Source: Blepharisma stoltei (Eukaryota > Ciliophora > Heterotrichea > Heterotrichida > Blepharismidae). Taken from it: a stretch of 64,000 nucleotides of DNA. The stretch's first letter is position 1. Every line of letters starts with the position of its first letter. Positions 20,389 to 29,404 of the stretch are shown piece after piece. Below the pieces are notes generated by a model. The model was not told where the DNA came from. It worked only from the letters and a program-made list of their open reading frames with translations, and did no database searches. The stretch is taken from positions 62,001-126,000 of the forward strand of contig CAJZBQ010000015.1 of NCBI GenBank assembly GCA_914767885.1, read 5' to 3'. A program made the position numbers and the translations under genes.

Positions 20389-22608
20389 TTATAATGCAGA
20401 TCTTCTGGTAGACGTAATTAAAGTATTCAAAAATTGTTCAAGAGAAGAGCCCCCTGTGCCTTTATTGTCTCGTCCTTGACTAGGAGCAATAATATAATTA
20501 TATGCAAGCTTCAAATGAGTTTCTCTAAATTTGCAAATTTCATCAATTACCTCATTTCATTCGTTTTTTGCTCCTAAATCTTCGATATTTTCTCTCAAAA
20601 ATGATGGCCGTTTTTCGTTCATAAAAAAAATAAAATTTCTGTGTTCTTTTTTTAAATATTGATATGTTTTTGATATAAATTTGTGCTCTTGATTTAAATT
20701 AAAAATGATATCAATAAGTCTTACTATTGGACTTTGTGCTGCTGAAGCCCCAGAATAGATTTCACAATCTTCTGAAATTCCTTCAAAAATAGCTCCTTTT
20801 TCATAAGATTTTAACTTATTTCTGAATCCGAAATAAAAAATTCCTGGATCGCATTTTTCATACATAAGATTTAAAGCACCTGTCATTTTCTGAATAGTTT
20901 TTTTGAATATCTTTAATGCTTTTATTATTTCTTCTTTATTTCTTTGTTCAATCGATGAAAAAAGATCAAATGCTGCTTCTAAAAGTGGGGCTCCTAGGTA
21001 TTCTACATATAAAGGAATTAGCTTCCCTCCCGAGAGAACAAAACCACTGGAAAAATCTTATTTTTGGGTAAAAAACCTACTTCGTAGTGAACAAAAATTT
21101 TTGTGAAAAAAATATTTTGATATAAGAGTGATAAATTAATTGTATAATGAAATCTCTAGCTAATTATCTATTGTTAGTTTTAAACAGCTTGGATATTAAA
21201 AAATTTTTTAAATTTTTAAAAAAATTAAATAAAAGCTTTGGTACTTCGAAAAAAAAATTTACTATAAAATTTATATATAAATTTAACTTTTCTTCGTGAG
21301 CAAAAATTTATTTTTGTTCACTAGCAGGGAAGTAAGTAAAAATATTTTTCATCTGAGGTTCCCGAAAAAGTAAATAAGCAGTCTAGGTTATCAGGATGAA
21401 AATCCTGGGCAAGACTTTTATAAGAAAAATTGTGGAATTCTAACTTCGTCCCTGCTAATGAGCACATTTAGGTAATATCTATTAATAAAATAATTACCTA
21501 CAATAGATATTTTTTAATTTTAAATATGTACTGCTTTAATAATTAAACTCCAATCAGCTGTGCTCACTGTTAGAAAAAATAGACACTAATTTCCTGCTAA
21601 ATATTATTTTAAAAATACTCAAAACTTTAGAATAAAATTTAATCCTTATTATAACCAGAAACCTATAGGCGTTCTCAAATGAGGAATAAGGAAGTGATGT
21701 TTAAGATAGGAGGGCGATTTAGATACTGACAGATTTTTCAAAAAGGGACACCTATATTGGAAGGAATATTAACTGAAGGAATAGGAGACGCTCACTCCCC
21801 CTCCCGAGTAAAAACATTTTGTTCCTAGCGAGAGTGTTATTTATTTTTTTAAAAATTATATTGTCAAAATTTAAAAAATTGAGAAGTAAAAATTAATTAA
21901 TTTTAAAATTTATGTTTTAAAATGCTAGCTATTTAAAATTAAACAGAATTAACTAAAGATATCATTATAATATTGTCATTTCTATATCAATTTTTTTTTT
22001 CGCTTAGAGGGGCGGGCTTTTACCAAAAAAAGGATTTTTCCATTGATCTTGTTCACTCACGGAGGGGAGTCAGTAGTAGGAAGAAACAAGCATTCCGTAG
22101 ATTAAAGCAGTAACTCCCCCTTCCGTGCTTAAACACAATTTTGTTCACCCATGGAGGGAGATTTAATTTATTTTCGGAATTTAAAAATCCCAATTCATAA
22201 AATTGAAACAAATATTTATTTAATTTGTAAAATTTGTGTTTTAGAGTGCAATCTGTTAAAACGAAACAGTTCATTATACGAATTATCACTTATATATCAA
22301 ATTTTTTTTCATGAAACATTTTTATATTTAAAAAATTTTGTTCTCTCACGGAGTGGGGTAGTAAGTTCTAGTTGCTCAGGGTCATCAAAAAGGATAGAAG
22401 CCTCTATTTGAGGCAGATTTTTAATTCTGCTGGGTATAGTGGAGGTTTCTGACGCAAGTGATTTTGCAAGCTCATAGTGGGGAAATAATTCTGGATATTT
22501 TGGGATGCTTGGTGGAGGGTTTGGGTTGATAAACCCATGAGTACTACTGAGTTTAAAAGAAGATAAAGGAGATAAAACAGCAGATTTTTGGAAACACTTT
22601 GCAACCAT
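20389..22608 (-). CDS. Indoleamine 2,3-dioxygenase-like protein, copy 2, split by MITEs
   Basis: Tandem paralogue of copy 1. Blocks in order on the minus strand: STHGFINPNPPPSIP (22.6 kb), a tiny exon TALIYGMLVSSYYW (about 22073-22110), PIPSVNIPSNIGVPFWKI and LNRPPILNITSLF (21.7 kb), DFHPDNLDCLFTFSG (21.4 kb), then PLYVEYLGAPLLEA through the haem-site region (RETHLKLAYNYIIAP) to TAA 20389-20391. Three MITEs and one 225-bp IES separate them. All joins give frames that match copy 1, including one only if a TCA/TGA repeat rather than TA is used. The gene therefore looks functional after editing. Confidence 0.8.
21019..21332 (-). mobile_element. MITE family A in IDO copy 2
   Basis: Ends CTTCCCTCCCGAGAGAAC and TTTTTGTTCACTAGCAGGG. 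Excision joins KYFYL to IPLYVEYLG, matching NFYLTPMYIEYLG of copy 1. Confidence 0.8.
21441..21665 (-). other. 225-bp TA-flanked IES in IDO copy 2
   Basis: Stop-filled AT-rich stretch. Excision joins FLIWERL to EFHNFSYKSLAQ in frame. Possibly a decayed element; it includes short inverted motifs around TTAGCAGGGACG and TTTCCTGCTAA. Confidence 0.65.
21792..22069 (-). mobile_element. MITE family A in IDO copy 2, flanked by TCA not TA
   Basis: CTCCCCCTCCCGAG on the left and CACTCACGGAGGGGAG on the right, each adjoining TCA (TGA on the coding strand). Removing one TGA plus the element gives SSYYWASPIPSVNIP in frame with the Trp conserved; no TA-to-TA cut keeps frame. Confidence 0.7.
22111..22361 (-). 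mobile_element. MITE family A in IDO copy 2
   Basis: TAACTCCCCCTTCCGTG to CTCTCACGGAGTGGGGTAG, flanked by TAA/TAA. Excision joins EQLEL to TALIYGMLVSSY, matching QLELAALLYGMIVSSY of copy 1. Confidence 0.8.
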
Positions 22609-22901
22609 TTTTATTTTCTATCTTTATTATTGTTAATTAACTTGTGAATAAAGACATAGTGAGCTATGGTAGAGCTTTTATGTAAAAGAAGCATTCAATA
22701 CTATTTTAAATAATATATTTTCCAGATTTTATAATTAATATTTACTGTCTATAAAAATTTCGATTATTAAATAATTTAATTACTAGAGAAGCTTATAATA
22801 AATTTAGTATTGATTAAAATCAAATCCGAAAAATTAAGAAATGTTAGCAATTCAATAGATATTTAGCGGTTTATTAATAAAATGTCATTTTATTAAAAAG
22901 T

Positions 22902-22973
22902 ACAATCGGTGGGAATTGAACCCACGACCTTCTGCGTGTTAGGCAGATGTGATAACCACTACACTACGATTGC
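22902..22973 (-). tRNA. tRNA-Val (AAC)
   Basis: A 72-nt cloverleaf on the minus strand. Acceptor GCAATCG pairs with CGATTGT (a G-U at the first pair). D arm includes GTGTAGTGGTTATCAC, anticodon stem TCTGC/GCAGA encloses CTAACAC with anticodon AAC, and the T arm is GTGGGTTCAATTCCCAC. A and B box promoter elements are intact. No intron; CCA is not encoded. Confidence 0.95.
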
Positions 22974-23106
22974 TGTTGAACATTGCCATCATCTAGAGAT
23001 TAAATACTCCCCAATAATGATATCTGCAATCAAACAGTTTAAAACTTTATATAAATCCATTTACCAAAATAATTAATTTCCTATAACAATTTTGATAAAA
23101 TAATAT

Positions 23107-23485
23107 TGACTCCCCCCCCCTCCGTGAGTGAACAAAAAAATTTTGTTCACTCATGGGTTAATTTTTTTTTTTAAAAAAAATTTATATATAAATTTTATAA
23201 AAATTATTTTTTTTTCGAAAATTTAAAAAAAATCCTAATTCGCAAAAATTGGAAAGCAAATATTTATTTAATTTATAAAAATTTATGTTTTAAAACGCAA
23301 TTCGTTTAAAATTAAACAAAATTAGCTCTAGATTTCATTATACTAATTATCATTTATATATAAAATTTTTTTTCCATAAAAAATTTTTCTATTAAAAATA
23401 TTTTTGTTCACTCACTGAGGGTGGGTTTTTGGGCAAAAAAATAGGGATTTTTCTAATGGTTTTGTTCACTCACGGAGGGGGGGAG
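23107..23485 (+). mobile_element. MITE family A, near-full-length intergenic copy
   Basis: The best preserved copy: CTCCCCCCCCCTCCGTGAGT at the left, TTCACTCACGGAGGGGGGGA at the right, and internal TIR duplicates at both ends. TGA flanks both sides. About 379 bp, no ORF, so it depends on an outside transposase. Confidence 0.85.
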
Positions 23486-23679
23486 TGAGTATTTCATAAA
23501 ATTCACTCAATTTTTATCATCTATTTTCATCCTTAATGCAATTTTTGCATTAAAATTGATTTATTATAATCTTCTAATTTTTTGAATTAAAACGTTCATC
23601 ACCACCCTATTTCACCTATAACTAAAATCCCAAAATTTTAAATAACAGCTGAGCATTATAGATCATGTCTAATTCATAA

Positions 23680-25431
23680 ATGGACTTTGACCCACTTAAA
23701 TTGAAGAGATTCGGGGATAAAAACTACAAGACTCTGATGGGCTTAGCAGCAGCTGCAGTCGGTTTTCTTGCTTTAGCGATTGTGTTTTTAATTATTTCCT
23801 CAGTATCAGGCAGCGCGCAAGGCTCAGCTAACAGAGAAATATCTGTAAGCATCATATAGAACTGGAATAAACAGAGCTATGCAGAGGCTTTGAATAAGGT
23901 TCATGCATTTTTCTTGCAAAAATTAACTTTTTTTTTTTTTATCTTCATTGAAAATTAGGTTTTTTGTCAAACTTTATATAAATTAGACTTTACCTTTGCA
24001 TAATATTACACTAAAGCTTAAAGTTATTCCAAGCCAAGGCCACGGAGTCGTTGAGTTCATGAATTGGACAAATACCGAAGAGGAGTCTTACCAAAAAGAA
24101 ATAGGTAAGTCCATAATTACTATATTAATATTAGCTATAAATATACGAGAAGCTCTCTGTGATGCCTAAAGAGTATTTATCTCCAATAATTTGCGACTTC
24201 CTGGCGTCTGCCTATCGGCTATACTCCTCCAGAAATGTAGAGTGTAGCGGGATGGGCCATCTGCCTCACGCTAACAGAGCTGCCTTTCTGGTGAGTTTTC
24301 GATCAAGATTTAATTTCTTAGCCCAGGATGCAATCCTGGCATCGCGCTAGAGATGTGCCCATTGGTGACTGGAGACTAGATCCTATGGCCTTTCAACCCT
24401 GAATTTGCTGAGTTTCCCTTTTCAAACTTCGAATTCCATTTTTCTCTGTGTAGAACCTCGACCTATAATGAGCTGCTGTTGGCAAAATCCGACATTAAGC
24501 CTGACCGAACCACATTTCTTACGCTATCCTCCCTTCCTCAAGATCTCTGATCTCCCCCGCTATAGGTGATAAGAGAGTGGGTTAACTCACCACGCCATAT
24601 TAATGTATATAAGGTAAGTCCATAACCAAATACGACGTCTCTTATCACGAATATACAGCTGACACCTCACTAAAGTTTTCTACACTTGCTTTTAACGAAG
24701 ATGTAGTCCCAGTAGGAGATGCCCAGTCTAAATGCGTCTATGTTGAGTGGGCTCCATCTTTCGATAAAAATAAAATCGTTGGGCTATTTTTATTTTTAAT
24801 TAAAAAGATTTTTTTCCTAAAAATTAAAATTTTTTTAAAAAATTTAAAAATCATTGCATTCAAGCCACTTGAAAACATGCCAAACTGTTCTCATGCCGGC
24901 AAAGGAGGGATGTGGAATGACAATGATCCAAAAGTTGGCATTGACGTATCAAATTGGTGGCAAAATGAAATTGAGCTCAGCTGCTCAGGAAAAGGATGCC
25001 AAGAAACCTGCAAGAAAAAGAATGGAGTATGGGTTTGGAAAAATGACGAAGGAAGCGGCGTTTGCTTTACTTATGACATCTTAGAATCAATCTGTTTAAA
25101 GATGAAAAATAACGTCGATATTTTTGGAAAATCCCATTGGGCTTATGCAGGTGGCTGCTATCAAGATAATCAACCAGGGAAATACGAGACTGGGAAACCA
25201 GGGGAAACTTATCATTTTGCTAGCGTGGATATTGAGGTTAGAGGAGAAAACGACCCTTATATCGCACTTTTAGATTCCTCAGGAAATGAAGCTAAAATTT
25301 CTCATTCGTCTGGAATTGCATCTAGCTTAGCATGGATTATGCTAGTTGGCTTCATTGGCAGTGTAGGAGCATTTGGATTTTTATTCTTCAAACTAAAGAA
25401 AGAAGAAGCGCCATACGCAGAATCAGCTTAA
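23680..25431 (+). CDS. Two-pass membrane protein with Cys-rich ectodomain, function unknown
   Basis: Start MDFDPLKLKRFGDKNYKTLM, then a strong TM helix (GLAAAAVGFLALAIVFLIIS), an extracellular/lumenal domain of about 300 residues and a second TM near the end (LAWIMLVGFIGSVGAFGFLF) with a short basic tail. The ectodomain has about ten Cys, e.g. LSCSGKGCQETCKK. A 15-nt intron (23845-23859), two IESs (23924-24011, 24785-24844) and a retroposon-like element (24117-24625) interrupt it; every join is in frame. An ATG 15 bp upstream opens only a four-codon ORF (Met-Ser-Asn-Ser-stop). Topology suggests both termini cytosolic. No family recognised. Confidence 0.75.
23845..23859 (+). other. 15-nt intron
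   Basis: GTAAGCATCATATAG. Splicing joins NREIS to NWNKQSYAEALNK and removes an in-frame TAG. Confidence 0.85.
23924..24011 (+). other. 88-bp TA-flanked IES
   Basis: Includes a T15 run. Excision joins HAFFLQKL to KLKVIPSQGHGVVEF in frame. Confidence 0.7.
24117..24625 (-). mobile_element. Retroposon-like insert, 14-bp TSD
   Basis: Flanked by AGGTAAGTCCATAA (24103-24116 and 24612-24625). The right end (CTCCCCCGCTATAGGTGATA .. CACGCCAT) matches the end of the 49.6-50.1 kb element (CTCCCCGCTACAGGTGCTAA .. CACGCCCAT), so both belong to one family. Removal joins EIGKSI to TKYDVSYHEY. Confidence 0.8.
24785..24844 (+). other. 60-bp TA-flanked IES
   Basis: Excision joins DKNKIVGL to KIIAFKPLENMPNC in frame. 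Confidence 0.7.
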
Positions 25432-25742
25432 TCTAATCATTATTTAGTCTAAATAAAATGAAAAATTTGATAGTTGGCCATTCTTCAAATTTCCCATTCA
25501 ACCCTACAGATTCATCAGACAGTTCGGTCTTTTTTTAATCCTTTCTCTTACAATCTAATCCTCATTCCTCCCTTATTATATTAATTTCCTATAAAAATTA
25601 TCATTTCCCTCTCTGCCCCCTCTATAAAAATCACTATTTTCCTTATAGATTATACCAAGATTCCTCTATTCGCCAAAAAAACCACGACATCCTCTCCTAT
25701 TCAAATGCGAATAAACCAAAAAAGTCATCACGAAAAACTGAC
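25432..25742 (+). other. Spacer; part may be 5' coding of the next gene
   Basis: The frame of the next gene stays open well upstream of its first ATG (…QDSSIRQKNHDILSYSNA…KSSRKTD-M). No upstream in-frame ATG or 15-nt intron was found, so the true start is unsettled. Confidence 0.4.
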
Positions 25743-26822
25743 ATGAAAGTTGAAGATCTACTACTACAAAAATACAAACAACACCAAATAAAAATCCATC
25801 AACAAATGCTGAAGGCAAAATCTGATGAGTTGAAAGAACTTAAGCCAGCCCCTGACATAAATCCTGTATCGAAAGAGCTTGCCAAATTAAGAGAAATAAA
25901 TGACGAAAAAAACAACCCACCTAAGGTAGATACCAGGAAAAGCATACAAGAAATCTTGCTAGGGTCAAGATATTATAGAAAACAGCCAAATCAAGAAGAA
26001 ATAAAAAGCAGCGAAATACTTCAAGGGATTTCTACACCAAAATTGACAGAAATTTCGCTAAAGCAGCTGGAAGAGGAAATCAAAGCTTCAGAGCAAGCTT
26101 TAAAAGAGGACTCCTCCAAGCCAAAAGTAGACCTCCATCTAAAATTCCAAGAAAAAGACGCCAAAAATAAGCCAAAAGCTCGGTCCTTAATAAAATCAAA
26201 ATCCAGCTACATTTCTTCCCATGAAAAAATCCAAGCCAAAGAAGTCGAGGATTTCAAAAACGCTGTGATTCCTCTTGAAGACTTAAAAAAAGTAGTAAAA
26301 AGCAGGCCAATATATAAAGAGGAAGAAGAAGAAAAGCCAAGTGAGCCTTTCCTGGCCATGAGTGTCATACAAAGAAGCGAATACTGGCTTCACAAAAGAG
26401 AAAAAAAAGTCCGCAGAAATAAACAAATTGAATACGAAAATGAGCTTTCTAATTGCACATTTAGCCCTCAGTTTAGTCCGAGACGTGAATTATTTTTCAA
26501 AAAAAATCCAGCGTTAAAATATAGATGCAAATCACAGCAAAGCCAAAGCTATACTGTGCTCAACGTGACGAAAAAGCAATATAAATCGAGCAGCGCCCAG
26601 AACAGCTTTAGGCTGCAAAGGAATTTTTCATGCCAAAATTCGAAAATTTATGAAAAATCGGAAAATTCAAGAGCGAGTTGGTTGTCAAGTCCGAGAAATA
26701 TGGGGCAGAGTTTGACACCTTTTAATAGGACTATTGGATATAGATCAGGGCTTGATTTTGACTCTTTTAAAGCAAAGGCACAAGTGATGGTTGACTATAA
26801 GACACTAGGGATCAAAAAATAA
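25743..26822 (+). CDS. Basic cytoskeletal-type protein, unrecognised
   Basis: A 359-residue intact ORF, Lys/Glu/Ser-rich. Helical N-terminal half (LQKYKQHQIKIHQQMLKAK). The segment MSVIQRSEYWLHKREKKVRR followed by NCTFSPQFSPRR resembles the 'R..eWl..Ke.Ki...R...e...CTF.P' motif common in ciliate basal-body and axonemal proteins; that assignment is by pattern only. No inserts needed. TAA stop. The open frame upstream of the ATG could add an N-terminus. Confidence 0.65.
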   Translation: MKVEDLLLQKYKQHQIKIHQQMLKAKSDELKELKPAPDINPVSKELAKLREINDEKNNPPKVDTRKSIQEILLGSRYYRKQPNQEEIKSSEILQGISTPKLTEISLKQLEEEIKASEQALKEDSSKPKVDLHLKFQEKDAKNKPKARSLIKSKSSYISSHEKIQAKEVEDFKNAVIPLEDLKKVVKSRPIYKEEEEEKPSEPFLAMSVIQRSEYWLHKREKKVRRNKQIEYENELSNCTFSPQFSPRRELFFKKNPALKYRCKSQQSQSYTVLNVTKKQYKSSSAQNSFRLQRNFSCQNSKIYEKSENSRASWLSSPRNMGQSLTPFNRTIGYRSGLDFDSFKAKAQVMVDYKTLGIKK

Positions 26823-26882
26823 TATAATAACTTAATATTTCAAAAAAATAATAAAGGGTATAGTAATAATTTTAAGGTATGT

Positions 26883-27508
26883 TTAGATACGCCTAACTAC
26901 GTTTCTATTGATTTTTCTTATTTCTTCATCTTCAGGGAAGATTTTTGAATCACTTGACAATAAAGTTATCAGGGGCTCAAAATATAGAGGAGATGGTTGA
27001 ATTTCGCGGAGAAAGTTGATAAAAATTGAGACCAAGGCTCGGGGGTTGGATTCGGTTTGCAGCTGATGGAGATGTGTCACTGTGCTGATTGTCAAGAGAT
27101 TTTGAGTCAATGCGAGATCGATTCTTTCATTGTCGCTTAGACGATGAAAGTTATGAAATCCAGCTTTAATCTTAATTAATTAATTTTTAGCCAGCGTGCA
27201 CTTATATGCAGAATTTTTAAGACCTTTTTAGAGGTATACAGCCAATATGGCGAAATTCAGGTAATAAATCCAGCTGCATCAAGTTTTTCATTGACAATCC
27301 TTTGAGTATGGATTATCATATAGTTCTTTAAGCTTGTTGAAGATCGTCGAAAATATAAATCTTTGACTGTATTATATGCAATTGCTAGATGGTCTCTTTT
27401 AGAAGTGCCTGAAATGTGCTCAAAATCTCGTGAAATATTTTTTGCTTTTGGCAGAGATTTAGGATTGTGATGGCTTACTCCTGGAACATACCAATGGACT
27501 TCACTCAT
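26883..27508 (-). CDS. Unrecognised protein with one short retroposon insert
   Basis: Starts MSEVHWYVPGVSHHNPKSLP. After removal of a 110-bp insert (27166-27275) the frame continues EKLDAAGFHNFHRLSDNERI and LALTQNLLTISTVTHLHQLQ, ending at TAG near 26883. About 170 residues, mostly helical. The family is not recognised. Conserved-looking blocks on both sides of the insert support one gene rather than two. Confidence 0.6.
27166..27275 (-). mobile_element. Short retroposon-like insert, 10-bp TSD
   Basis: AAATCCAGCT at 27156-27165 and 27266-27275. The left edge (TTTAATCTTAATTAATTAAT) looks like a simple-repeat tail on the minus strand. Only 110 bp, so a truncated copy. Confidence 0.65.
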
Positions 27509-28000
27509 GGCGGTTAGCTTAATTTTAATAGAATTAAATAAGAATTTGGCATAAGTATGGACTTTTGATATTTTTGGGTTAAATTTATAGGACTCAAGGT
27601 TTTGATTTGTATTAAATTTGAAATAACAAAATAAGTATAAATTAATTATTGAATTGCTTATAGCAAAAATAAAACTTTATTAATTCATTTTTCTTTGCTA
27701 TAGATAGACTTAGCTAATAGACATATATGCGGCTTTGATAATTTTGAATTGCTGCAATACTTCTGATTCTTAAAGGGAATTATTTTAAAACATTTTTTGT
27801 ATTGAACTTAATATATTCTTAACTTAAGCAAGATGAAGCAGCTTTCACTAAATATTTCAATTCTCTTATTCTAAATTTCCTACTATTGTTGCAAGTCATT
27901 TAAAGCATCTATAGGTGTGTAGAGCGAAGCAGTTATATATTTTCTTAATATCAATCCTACTATCTAACAATTTCAAAAATTAAAATTATAAAAAAAATTC
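27509..28000. other. Intergenic, AT-rich
   Basis: No supported coding or repeat signal. Confidence 0.5.
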
Positions 28001-28669
28001 ATGAAGGTGATAGACCGAGAGACAGTTTTGCCTCTATACTCTCAAATCTGGGATCAAAACCCTAATTCCACCCTCTGTGACGAACAAACTATTGGAAAAT
28101 CCCTAACTTTAAACAGCTTGTATTTTAAAATATAAATTTTGATATTAAATTAATTTTTATTTATCAATTTTGTGAAAATGAATTTTTTTAAACTTGCAAT
28201 AAAAATTTGATCTAAAATACGATATAAATTTTTTTTAAAAAATAATTAAACTCCCTCCGTAAAAGCATAATTATTTTGCTTGCTCACCGAGGGGGAGGGT
28301 GTAAAGAGATTAGAAAATAAATTGAAGCCTTAAGCCAAGTTCTTATATGCGCTCAAATTGAAATTATATGGGAGGATTATGAGATCATGAGCCTAAAATT
28401 ATGCAATGCTATTAGAACAAAACTTGGAGTTTCTCTTATTTCAAGGGTAAGAATTTTAAGTGAGGTGAAAGTGGAAAAACCTTTTAATATTCATTTTTAA
28501 AAGCCTTGCATGAAATTTTAGATCTAGATATGGATTATGATCTGGGATTCTAAAATTTAAGCAGTTGATAAGCCTGGTAATGGCTGTCTCTGTATGTATT
28601 GATTGCCGCGTTAAAACCTCTTTTGAAGAGTGCGGGATAGGAATAATTGGAGGATATCACAAGAGTTAA
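28001..28669 (+). CDS. Candidate interrupted gene or pseudogene, unrecognised
   Basis: Protein-like blocks: MKVIDRETVLPLYSQIWDQN before a MITE, then EALSQVLICAQIEIIWEDYE continuing to ILSEVKVEKPF, ALHEILDLDMDYDLG, and finally LKFKQLISLVMAVSVCIDCR ending EECGIGIIGGYHKS. Composition is unlike the AT-rich spacers. Frames change between blocks and I could not find clean TA joins, so it may be decayed. No family assigned. Confidence 0.35.
28063..28301 (-). mobile_element. MITE family A, diverged
   Basis: Left CACCCTCTGTGACGAACAAA, right TTGCTTGCTCACCGAGGGGG; core keeps AACTTTAAACAGCTTG. TAA at both borders. Confidence 0.65.
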
Positions 28670-29404
28670 AATCAAATAGTAGTGATTATGAGCTGCCTTG
28701 GGTTTTTCCCATAAATACCCAATAAGGCTATGATCTGCCTACTGGGCTTAATTTTTGGTCCTCTCAAAAATTAAACTCATGAAAAAAATTGGCTCTATGG
28801 GGCTATTTATGGGGAAAAGCTATATCTTATAAGCTTATATATATATGAGCCATTGTCTCAAACATTAGCAATACCATCAATGACGAAGACAGAAATATAG
28901 ATATCATACTTATATCCTTTAGCCAAACTAGTGATACTCATTCAAAATTTGAAACATAAAGTCATCTTCCAATACTTCACAATTGGGATTCTACAAGGCG
29001 TTAAATACTTATTCAACCCCATTCATCTGCTATTTGGATTATATACAATAAACTCTTAGCTTTATCTTTATATATCATAAGAAAGCTGCATCATTGCAAG
29101 TAGCAGAATATCTCTGCTGTAAATGTCTCGACAACTTTCTTTTTTATAAAAACTCTTGAATTTCATATAGAATTTTAGCAAAGTTGATAGACTATAGCCT
29201 TTTAATTTCACTATTTCGTATCTCTGCACTTTCTGGAGTCAAAAAATGCAGCAATTTATCAACTGGATTTAGGAGGGCTTGTAGAAACATGAATTCATCC
29301 ATCTACTTTCAATTTCAGAAAAGATTGTTGGGAGAATAAACTTGCTTATTATATTGAGCATAATAAGATTATTCGATGTTTCTCCAGTCTATCGTAATAA
29401 TAAT
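28670..29404. other. Non-coding, possibly decayed
   Basis: Moderate base composition but frames are short and broken on both strands; nothing recognised. Confidence 0.4.

Noticed and set aside
24854-25084. 76-codon ORF overlapping the membrane protein exon
   Set aside because: Wrong frame relative to the conserved Cys-rich ectodomain.
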